Shown here piece by piece: positions 12,001-19,000 of a stretch of 64,000 bases of DNA. The notes beneath the pieces are model-generated. The model ran no database searches. It was given only the letters and a program-made list of their open reading frames with translations, and was not told the DNA's origin. The translations under genes were made by a program, and so were the position numbers. The stretch spans positions 124,001 through 188,000 of the forward strand of contig PGZO01000001.1 of the NCBI GenBank assembly GCA_002841375.1. Direction: 5' to 3'. The stretch comes from Firmicutes bacterium HGW-Firmicutes-7. GTDB lineage: Bacteria > Bacillota > Clostridia > Lachnospirales > Vallitaleaceae. How positions within the stretch are numbered: position 1 is the first letter of the stretch; each line of letters opens with the position of its first letter.

Positions 12001-13098
12001 CTAACAACGCCAAATCCAAATGCCCAAGCAGAATTAATTATTACTGCGTGGGAGAAAGCGAATATAGATCCTTCTACGGTAGGATATATTGAAGCCCATG
12101 GAACTGGAACGAGCATAGGAGATCCTATAGAAATTAATGGTTTAAAGAAGGCTTTTAATGTGCTGAATTCAAAATGGGGTAATAGCATTGAAACGCCTTA
12201 TTGTGCCCTTGGTTCTGTAAAGACAAATATCGGACACCTTGAAACAGCAGCAGGAATATCGGGACTGTTAAAAGTATTGCTTGCTTTAAAATATAAAAAG
12301 ATACCGGCAAGTATTAACTTCAATGAACTTAATCCATATATACAATTAACGGAAAGCCCCTTTTATATTGCTAAGCGTACGGAACAGTGGGAGAAAATTG
12401 GGGCGGCACCAAGACGTGCGGGGGTTAGTTCCTTTGGTTTTGGTGGAACGAATGCACACATCGTAATTGAAGAGTACGAGGAGCATAAAGGTCATTTTGA
12501 ATTAATCAATAAAGAACCTTTAATCATTCTATTATCGGCTAAGAACAAGGATTGTCTTGTAAATTATGCAAGGGAAATGATGATATTTATTGAGAGAAAG
12601 CAGCAGAGAAATGAAAGCTTACGCATAAATGATATTTCCTATACATCGATTCATGGAAGAGATTTTATGGAAGAAAGATTATCCATTATTGCAGCCAGTA
12701 TCGAAGAACTGAGAAGGAAACTTGAAAGTTTTGTAGATAAAGATACAAATATGGACGGGGTTTTTACAGGAAATATAAGAGGTGAGAAAAAACAACAACA
12801 TAAAACAAAAGAAAAACAAGTTCTTGATTTAAATCAAACTGCAAAACAGTGGGTGCAGGGTGAGGAAATTGATTGGCGTAGTGTTTACAATGTCGAGACT
12901 TCATCCAAAATATCATTGCCTACTTATCCATTCAGTAGGGAAAGGCATTGGGTAACCAAAAAAGCTTCTGAAGAAGGTCTTCAATTTGAAGAACCATCAA
13001 GCTATGCTTCTGAATTAGAAATACTTAGGGCGTTAGAAGCTGGAGAAATTGGTTTTGAAGATGCATTATTGTTAATGGAGGAGGATTTATATGAATAA
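1..13098 (+). CDS. trans-AT polyketide synthase, 3' part of gene (KR-ACP / KS-DH-KR-ACP / KS-DH-KR-ACP / KS)
   Basis: Giant modular polyketide synthase; the frame is open from base 1, so the start lies upstream. Visible domains by nucleotide position: KR (NADPH motif near 520, Ser at 901-918, YxxxN near 946), ACP (GFDS, Ser codon 1426), KS1 (1672-2985, Cys codon 2179), DH1 (3560-4390, HxxxGxxxxP and DGALQ present), KR (4430-5830), ACP (Ser 6016), KS2 (6295-7560, Cys 6778), pseudo-ACP (7693-7975), DH2 (8428-9260, catalytic motifs intact), KR (9300-10740), ACP (Ser 10921), KS3 (11182-12470, Cys 11692) and a C-terminal helical docking segment (13010-13098). KS1-3 keep Cys, HGTGT His and NIGH/NVGH His. 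The three KRs carry the Asp typical of B-type (D-hydroxy) KRs. There is no AT domain, so malonyl must be loaded by a separate AT outside the window. KS3 is completed by KR-ACP in the next gene. Confidence 0.95.
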   Translation, partial: AFEYKLNPRRQEDYVRLFNRIQESNIVIGTIINLWTYNSKPYADDELQLDDDFIYGITHLVNTVKTIDHLKIHTIRKIFNLVSIGAYPTNPLFESLQGFNRSIKLIMPNLEMSWIGLDESTKMPKVIMEQINAAPSLDQEIIYRNNKKYICKIEEVQIDEDESVIKNNGVYLITGGAGGLGLVFVKHLTEKYSARIIITGRSPLKGEKEKRINEFLAKGHEVIYMQSDVGNYEEMKRVIRDIKSRFGILNGVIHGAGFMEDKTILEKDIQAFNGSLWPKIQGTIVLDRVTKAEQLDFFVMFSSISAVLGDFGQCDYAVGNKYLDAYVNIREELRLKGKRKGKTISMQWPLWREGGMHLDAEGEALYLQTSGMSYLETQAGIEAFDKILKGRASTVMVIAGHKEKVERFLGISKKTLKADAKDLYTKSIIQVVAEDIKLDSIEKVERALQAEASKILCIDPNLMDINENLGNFGFDSVSLKEYSDKISFIFGIELQPTVFFAYSTIKSLTVHLLDKFGELVKGGETEVSNYEVENQPDKVIENIKPDSSSLDYIELIVEPVAIIGVSGIYPGAKDINELWNNLVEEKDMITEIPQERWDYRDYFGEEATADHKINTKWGGFIEDANKFDPKFFNISPREAELMDPQHRLFLQTVWKTIEDAGYKPSSLSGRNVGVFTGVQFTDYMDMLVGSDKVHPQAGTGNSHAVLCNRVSYLLNFKGPSEAIDTACSSSLVAIHRAVKSIQNGESELAVAGGVTVMASPETFLGTARLGVLSADGRCKTFDKSANGYVRGEGVGAILLKPLSKAIEDKDHIYAVIKGSAEGHGGRANSLTAPNSEAQADLLVKAYEAAGIDPSTVTYIEAHGTGTQLGDPVEIQGLKKAFSDLEKKSGKATVRTNYCGISSIKTNIGHLEPASGIAGITKVILAMKNKKLPGTLHFKEINPYIEIAHSPFYIVENTKDWDQLLDEKGKLINRIAGVSSFGFGGANAHIIVEEYIAPQENSIEAEEPHIIVVSAKNEERLKEYVSEIVKYVEAQEKRGSTDIKSNRLLKEIAYTLQEGREAMAHRIAVVVMSFDELIIKFKDYLEGKGEIEHLYLGTVLGSKQKSDKLVDGVEGEQFISALIRNRKLDKVAQLWVCGGEVDLSLLFKDEKIRKMSLPTYPFGKDIYWIPKSSKSEGDKTFSSIDEKKLHPMIGKNTSTLAQQNFTTILTGKEFFLEDHILGGNKVLPGVAYVEMAREAGALSGTININKVKDIVWTRPIVVDEPREVNISLFQEDDFVAYEISTLDSKQCSVVHGQGKLYEQSRKIPSSSDNKMSIEDIKERCNKVLSNEVCYEIFSQCGLDYGKAFRSISTLFIGEREVLAVLNLQEDLTECMHDYVLHPSIMDGALQGAMGLNYTAHNNETYMPFSINEIEIYGALKKKCFAYITKDEATSKLLKYNILILDEEGNILIGIKALSLRAIASQSAADYTKEGFKSSILYFRNKWEEKEMPLIQQLDRSTKLLLFHNKVEGAKALEGYLKNSYEQPIVVTRGVKFKQLSGHQYEIDDSKVKDYNVLFQALKEHKQMPSHIIHLLSSNNEEPSEGKLDTSIYSIFNLSRSLAIQKPAEKVNILYAYDHENEYLRPYHTAVGGFLKTLSLENSKIAFKLVGLNTKESITSILALEMNSIDTEVIYKKNKRSVKIIEEIKDIEKIEDNTISIREKGVYIITGGAGGLGLLFAEYIAKNYRANVIISGRSELNSNKKERLLKLASYGGEATYLQSDVTNRQEVEKLIGQVKSKYKQINGIIHCAGVIKDAYLINKSEVEMEEVFGPKVYGTTYLDQATKNENLDFFAMFSSVSAIVGNLGQADYAYANSFMDHYAIYRSEKMKLKSRHGKSICINWPLWRDGGMKVDRYVERMLEDRMGMKLLDTENGLEAFKISLKMNGSQFIVAQGSRSGILDAFISSKEKAINEQLKEGQQPTLVVNEEELMIKIQKDLKKTVSEILKIQENEIDLDADLSEFGFDSISFTAFSNGLNEKYKLQLMPSVFYEYSTLFSFTTHLLNEYQEIFMKYYEDGFKATEIVGTKKEEVFNKEKRARSRGHLSKPFLMDEFIEKEKEPVAIIGISGIMPQSDNLEDFWDSLEKGEDLIREIPIDRWDHREIFGSPKWGGFMKEVDKFDPLFFGISPMEAELMDPQQRIFLQTVWKTIEDAGYKSKDISDTNTGIFVGVGTSDYNELLKEKGVEIQAQTSTGISHSILANRISFILNLHGPSEPVDTACSSALVAVHRAVEAIQLGNCNMAIAGGINVIASPTLYISFSKAGMLCEDGRCKTFDKDANGYVRGEGAGAVLLKPLSKAIEDSDHIYAVIKGSAVNHGGHVNSLTTPNPNAQADLIIKAWKNADVNPSTIGYIEAHGTGTSLGDPIEINGLKKAFDQLYKEWGISCLEQHCGVGSVKSNVGHLETASGMAGLLKVILSMKNKTIPASINLKEVSPYIKLAGSPFYIVKSTRNWEKIGEAPRRAGVSSFGFGGTNAHIALEEYLEPDITKEEVNEPQIIVLSAKNEKRLEIYVKELIQFLGRACLNDEGELQSMLQSIKNDLKELASDIINVPVNEINSTEMMNEYGFDPINLTRFYDGVYKKFEIDISAKISSGYASLESIGKELVAEYSDQLKSYYPKGTMQKVRSISTISLTDMAYTLQVGRDAMMERLAVVVNSIEELKDKLKQYLEGNKVIDNLFIGKAIENKQKPLQLIEGEEGEEFIKHLLQNGKTNKIAQLWASGGEVDWRQIKRGGSKKRLSLPTYPFARDRYWVPEPDEIKLLKVQKENNKLHPMIDKNVSTFKEQKFLTEFTGKEFYFEDHIIRGNKILPGVVYLEIARAAGELSCDEKVIRIKDIVWIKPIIEGEMGTKVNIQLVPKNKHVDFEITSIDQEKKSILYGQGKLVFESKHKEKEENLVNQVVDILAIKDRCNKNIHGEVLYKSFVEDGFDYGRSFQTITDFYSNHSEALSLLKLPEQLSKHFSEFILHPSLMDGALQTVAGIGKEDQATYLPFSIGEIEIIGNLVEECYVYAILAENQGKVKKYKVEILDRLGNVLIRIKDFSLRALVKKESEKTIKAVPETIYYNVFWERTPLDNKLKVKHEGKKLLVFDWDTKHFDSIKKQGMVENNKLILVSEGATFKKISSEKYEIDFNDRTNYKKLIEDLNENGNMPTHILHLLNVRNQEKFKDHYKELCYELETSLYAMFHLSGSLIEGRSKEKVKIIYVYSSDIDKANPHYQGMSGFLKTVALESSSIEFNMIELESESELELELDTKKCEEVANIVISELEESLEVKYKEGQRWIKSNKEIKTIDKTVDNGDLMKDQGVYIITGGTGGLGLIFAEHIAKNYCGTIVLSGRKALDLKTRQALKRLNSFSSEVVYIKANVLVKEEVDNLVCETKTRFGGINGIIHCAGIVKDAYIVNKTLEEMQEVIGPKIFGTIWLDEATKEEKLDFFMLFSSIAGVFGNSGQADYAYANCFMDNYARKRENLVVQGFRQGKTVSINWPLWKAGGMKVDSTTEKMLETTMGLTLLDLKTGIDAFSFGLTLEQSQLIVVNGYRNKMNQGSYKDIENKQFEKEKVLVDAEGLSLKVQEDLLEVVSKILKLQKDELDLDGDLSEFGFDSITFTDFSNQLNEKYEINIMPSIFYEYSTLASFVKFVVGQYNKAISSYYNQTVSSAKIVFDEEDFNNTKPMINTPSRFINNIETSKIEPVAVIGMSGIMPQSENLEVFWDHLEAEKNLITEIPPDRWDWKEIYGNPMREANKTNIIWGGFMKEVDKFDPLFFGISPREAELMDPQQRIFLETVWRTIEDAGYKSSDISGTKTGVFVGVGTSDYNDILKDCNIEIQAQTATGMAHCVLANRISYLLNLHGPSEPIDTACSSSLVAIHRAIEAIQYGNCSMAIAGGINVIASPALYISFSKAGMLCEDGSCKTFDKNANGYVRGEGAGAVLLKPLSKAIEDGDHIYGVIKGSAVNHGGHVNSLTTPNPNAQAELIITAWEKANIDPSTVGYIEAHGTGTSIGDPIEINGLKKAFNVLNSKWGNSIETPYCALGSVKTNIGHLETAAGISGLLKVLLALKYKKIPASINFNELNPYIQLTESPFYIAKRTEQWEKIGAAPRRAGVSSFGFGGTNAHIVIEEYEEHKGHFELINKEPLIILLSAKNKDCLVNYAREMMIFIERKQQRNESLRINDISYTSIHGRDFMEERLSIIAASIEELRRKLESFVDKDTNMDGVFTGNIRGEKKQQHKTKEKQVLDLNQTAKQWVQGEEIDWRSVYNVETSSKISLPTYPFSRERHWVTKKASEEGLQFEEPSSYASELEILRALEAGEIGFEDALLLMEEDLYE
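7693..7975 (+). other. pseudo-ACP inserted in the post-KS2 linker
   Basis: An ACP-like stretch (helix 1 LKELASDIINVPVNEI, then NEYGFDPINLTRF) splits the linker that normally joins KS to the TYPF motif. The phosphopantetheine Ser of GFDS is Pro here (codon 7822-7824), so no prosthetic group can attach at that site. A matching insert follows KS5. That it is an ACP fold is inferred from similarity to the active ACPs in the same proteins. Confidence 0.75.
9835..9870 (+). repeat. hexanucleotide repeat GAAT(T/C)G x6
   Basis: Six tandem GAATTG/GAATCG units inside the N-terminal half of the third KR of the first PKS gene, coding an acidic E-L/E-S stretch. In frame, so length change by whole units would leave the reading frame intact. 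Confidence 0.8.
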
Positions 13099-16000
13099 TA
13101 ATATTGGTTTAAACAAAAGAGAAATATTAAAAATGGTGAGCACGGGCGAATTAACCTCACAAGAAGCAATAGAATTCATTAAACACCTTGAAAAAATTCC
13201 AATGAAGATAAGCAAACAATCCTATAAGGACGAAGCATCAGAAGTTGTATATTATGAACTAGGTTGGGAAAAGACTCAGCTTCCTTCGAAGGAAATTAAA
13301 GAAGATCTACTAAGTGATTTAATCGTCTTTTCTATTGATGAATCAGAGATAAAAGCTTATGAAAAAGCACATAGTATAAAATTGGATCGGGCAGTTATGG
13401 TAAAACCTGGAAAAGAGTTTTTGAAAGTTAGCAGTAGAGAATATGAAATTTCTCCTGAAAAAAAAGAAGATTATTTTCGGTTTTTTTCAGCGCTTTCAGA
13501 AGATGAAATGCAGCCTAAAACAATTATTAATCTATGGTCAACAAAAGTGAATGTTTCTAATAATATAAAGCTTGAACAAGGTGAAGAATTATTAGATTTT
13601 GGAATTACGCCAATATTTCATATTATAAAGACGATTCATAATCTGAAAATTAAATCTAGTACAAGGATTATTTCTGTTATTAATCATTCAAAGGAAAAGG
13701 TTAATCCTTTTGCCTTTGCTATAAAAGGTTTTTCAGGATCGCTTAATAAAAGTATGCCAAAATTAAATTTTTCTACGATGGAGTTACCATTAGAAGAACA
13801 ACCTGCAGAGAATCGTTTTGAGTTAGTTTTAAGGGAATTATCAATGGAAGAAAAGTATCTTCAACAGGAGATAATATATAAAAATGAAGAAAGATATATA
13901 AGGAAAATTAAGGAAATAGACCCTGTAGCTGAGGGGGAAATCAATATAAGAAAAGAAGGTGTTTATTTAATTACTGGAGGTGCAGGTGGTCTAGGAACTG
14001 TTTTAGCGAAATATCTTACAAAAAAATACGATGCAAAACTTATACTAACGGGGAGATCTGCCCTTGACCGAGACATGGAAAATAAGTTAGAGGAAACGAG
14101 AGAAAATGCTGGAGAGATAACCTATCTTCAAGGAAATGTTGGCGTAAAGGTAGATATGGAAGCAATTATAAATACCATAAAAGAGAAGTATGGTGAATTA
14201 AATGGTGTAATACATATAGCAGGTTTGCCCGGTTCAATGGAACTTAATAAAAAAGAAATAGATGATTTTAAAGAAACGCTATTTCCAAAAGTTCAAGGAA
14301 CCATCGTTTTAGATGAGGCTACTAAAAATGAGGATATTGATTTTATGCTATTTTTCTCTTCTGCTTCATCAGTACTAGGCGATTTTGGACAAGGGGATTA
14401 TTCAGTATCAAATAGATTTTTAGATGGATATGTTCAGTATCGTGAAGGATTAAGAAAAGATCATCAAAGAAAAGGTGTAACAAAAGCAATAAATTGGCCA
14501 CTTTGGAGATCTGGTGGTATGCATCTGGATATGAAGGCAGAAGCGTTATATTTGCAAACTTCGGGCATGTCATATTTAGAAAACCAGATCGGAATGGCGG
14601 CACTTGAAAAAATACTTGGAGGAAATAGTAGGTGTGCAATTGTATTTTCAGGAAATAAACAACGAATACAAACGTTTATTAACAATGAAAATATGGGTAA
14701 AGTGGTTGATGCTCAAATTAAAATCAAAACCATGCAACAAGGGCTTTTTAAATCGTTAGCACCAAAGTCCTTTTCCCTTGAGAGAAAAGTTGAATTTGAT
14801 GTAAAGGAAATAGCAGGGAAAATAATAAAAATTCCAAGCAATAAGCTTGATATTCATGAAAGCTTAGGAGACTTTGGCTTTGATTCAATAAGCCTTAAGG
14901 AATTAGGAGATAAGTTAGGGGAATTTTATGGCGTAGAAATTTCGCCAACTGTGTTTTTTTCGCACAGTGATATTAAGGGCCTTTGTGATTATATCATTTC
15001 AGCGCATCAAGAGGAGATTAATCATCTCTATCTTGAGGATCATAACAACGACGTGAAGGAGAGCAATACTTTTGAGGAAACAAAGAAGCGCGCTACAATA
15101 TTGCAAAAGAAAATAAGCGATATGAAACAAAGGACTATGAAAAAGGAACCAGTAGCAATTATTGGTATGAGTGGCGTTTTTCCAGGGGCCAATAGTTTGG
15201 AAGAGTTTTGGGAAAATCTTGAACAAGAAAAAGATGCCATTACTGAAATTCCCAATAACAGATGGGACTGGCGTGCCTTTTATAGTGAAGACCCTACAGA
15301 AGTAAACAAGACGAATATAAAGTGGGGCGGCTTTATAGCGGATATTGATAAATTTGACGCCCAGTTTTTCAATATATCTCCTCGTGAAGCAGCGCTTATG
15401 GACCCGCAGCAAAGATTATTCCTACAGACCTCCTGGAACGCAATAGAGGATGCAGGATATAAACCATCCGCCTTGGGTGGAAGAAACATCGGTGTATTCG
15501 TTGGTGTGCAATTTACAGATTACCAAGATATGATGGAAAAAGGAATAGAAGTACAGGCCCAAATGGGTACGGGGAACGCCCATGCTTTGTTATGTAATAG
15601 AATATCCTATTTGCTGAACTTAAAAGGGCCAAGTGAGTCTATTGATACGGCTTGTTCAAGTGCACTTGTAGCAGTTCATAGGGCGGTTAAGTCTATACAA
15701 AGTGGAGAAAGTGAACTTGCTATTGCAGGTGGTGTAAGCTTAATAATTTCCCCCTACATGTATTTAGGTGCAGCGAAGCTTGGCGTGCTTTCACCAGAGG
15801 GTAGATGCAATACCTTTGACAAAGGTGCTAATGGGTACGTAAGAGGAGAAGGCGTTGGCACAGTAATTTTAAAACCTTTATATAAAGCAATAGAGGATGG
15901 CGACAATGTATATGCTGTTATAAAAGGAACGGTGGAAAGCCATGGAGGAAAAGCCAATTCCTTAACAGCACCTAATTCAGAAGCGCAGGCGGCGATGCTC

Positions 16001-19000
16001 GTTAAGGCATATGAGGAAGCGGGTTTTGAACCTGAAAGTATTTCCTATATTGAAGCACATGGAACAGGCACTGAACTAGGTGATCCTGCTGAGGTAGAAG
16101 GTCTAAAGAAAGGCTTTGCGGATTTATCTAAGCAGCAAGGAAGGGAAATAACCAAGTTCAATTACTGTGGGATTGGTTCGGTAAAAACCAATATTGGACA
16201 TTTAGAGCCAGCATCTGGTATTGCAGGTTTGATTAAGCTTGCGCTAGCGTTAAAAAAGAAAAAGCTACCAGGTATTTTACACTTTAACCAATTAAATCCA
16301 TACATAGATTTAATAAACACACCCTTTTATATTGTTGATCAAACAAAAGCCTGGGAACCTCAAAAAGATGAAAAAGGGAATCGTCTGCCAAGAAGAACTG
16401 GTGTAAGTTCTTTTGGATTTGGTGGAACCTATGCCCATGTTGCACTTGAAGAATATCCTAACGAAGAAACTCTTCAATACGACAACGAAGAACCTAAAAT
16501 AATTATATTGTCTGCCAAAAATAAAGACAGGCTTAATGAATATGCACTAAAATTGAGAGCATTTCTTATGAAGGATGAAAGGCAGAGTTTAGCAGAAATT
16601 GCTTATACGCTTCAAGTTGGAAGAGAAGCTATGACTGAAAGGATAGCAATAATTGCCAATGATAAAAAAGAACTCGTGCTAGCATTAAACACATATATTG
16701 AAGGTAAGGTTGAGAACGAAAAAATATTTGTTGCAAATATTAAAGATCGTAGTTCTACATATAACCTGATATCGAATGATGATAGAGGAAATCAGTTTAT
16801 GAAAGATATAATAACGGATAAAAAGCTGGAGATGATCGCACATTTTTGGGCTAATGGCATTGAAATGGATTGGAAAGTATTATATGGTGAAACACCAAAA
16901 AGATGCTCACTTCCAACTTACCCCTTTGCAAAGGAACGTTATTGGCTGCCAGAGAATAAGGTGGAAAATAAGTTGATTAATGATAGGAATAAGCAAAAGT
17001 CAATAGCTGATGTTAAAAGTATGAAAGCGTCTGAGTTATTATATTATACTAGTAGCTGGGTTAAGGAAGAAAGAATAAGTGAAAATAACCGTGTAGTTTA
17101 TGAAAACAATATTGAACAAGACATACAAATAAGTACAAATAAAAATACAACAGGCAACCTACTTATATTTCATACAGACCAAGCAGAAAAAGAAATCCTT
17201 AGGCAAAATATTCAGGGAACAGGTTCAGTTATATTCGTTAGACCTGAAAAGGAATATAGGGTTCTTGATGGAAACAACTATGAAATCAATGTTACAAAGG
17301 CAGAGGATTATATTAGGCTTTTAAAAGAATTAAATGAAAAGGGGCTAGTGCCTGATAAAATAGCTTATTTATGGTCGTTAGAAGCTGGGGAAAAAAGTGA
17401 CGACCTTGAAACCACGGTAACCCTTGAAGCAAGTGAAAAGCATTTATCAATGGGAATAAATGCATTATTTTATCTTTTTCAAGCACTGGATCACACAAAA
17501 ACAAGAACAATAAAAAGAATTATAGTGCCTTATAGAAATGAGAAAGGGACATCTAATCCATTCATGCAAGCCATAAAGGGATATGCAAGATCAATATTGC
17601 AAGTATGGCCAAACTTATCTTTTACAGCAATTGAAATTAGTTCTGAAGAAATTATTGGGGTCAGTGCAAATGAACAGGCGAACAGAAATGCCAAAATATT
17701 AATTCAAGAATTGTTTATGCCAATAAGTGACATTCGACCTGAGGTTAAATATATTCAGGATAAAAGGTATATTAGAAAAATTAATGAGTTAAAGATAGAG
17801 GTTTTGACCAAGGATACGGGTGAAAGTAACAATGATATTACTACTGAACTTAACAAAGAGGGTGCCACTGAATTAACGAGGGGACAACTTTTCAAACAAA
17901 AGGGTGTATATGTAATAACGGGAGGAATGGGTGCACTTGGACTTATAACAGCAAAACATCTTGCAAGAACCTATCATGCTAAGCTTGTTTTGATTGGAAG
18001 ATCACAAATTGATAAGCAAAAGACGAAGGAGCTAGAGACGTTTATAGCGCTTGGTGCAGAAGCCATGTATTTTACAGCTGATGTGAGCAATGTTGCTGAT
18101 ATGCAAAGGGTTGTAGCACAAACAAAAGAAAAATTTGGTGTGATAAATGGTGTCCTTCATGCAGCAGGCACTACAGGCAGCAATATACTAACAAACAAAC
18201 AATATGAAGAATATATGGGCACTTTAAATCCTAAATTAAAAGGTACCTTAGTGATAGATGAAGCCACGAAAGATGAACCTTTGGACTTTTTTATATTGTA
18301 TTCATCCGCCTCCTCAATTCTTGGAGACTTTGGGCAGTGTGACTATGCAATTGGCAATAGCTTTTTAGATAGTTATGTTGTTTATAGAGAGGCGCTAAGA
18401 AGGAATCATAAGAGAAATGGAAGAACGCTCTCCATTAATTGGCCAACATGGAGGGAAGGTGGGATGCACCTTAATAAAGAAAGCGAGCGTTTATACCTTA
18501 AGTCAGCGGGTATGACCTATCTAGAAACGAAGGATGGATTAAAAGCCCTTGAACGGATTGTTAAAAGTAGTCTAAGTCAGGTATTGGTTATATCGGGAGA
18601 AAAAAGTAAGATAGAAAAGTATTTAAAGGAAGATTATGAAGATGAACAAAAGGTTGTTACAAAAGCGAGGATTATAAACCAAGCGATACCTCAAAGAATC
18701 GAAATAGATTTAATCACAATGGCAGCAGACATATTGAAAATTGAAAAAGAAAAACTAATGTTAAATGAAAACTTAGGTGAGTATGGCTTTGATTCCATCA
18801 CATTAAAAGAGTTAGGGAAGAGCATAGGTGAATTATTTGAAATAGAAATACCACCAACAGTCTTTTTTGAACATAGCACATTAAAAGGTTTATGTACGTT
18901 TTTGCAAGAAGAATATGGCAAGGAAGTAGCCACTAGATATAAAACTGGGTCAAGTATGGTAGAACAAGAACAATACACAGAACAATACACAGAACAATAC

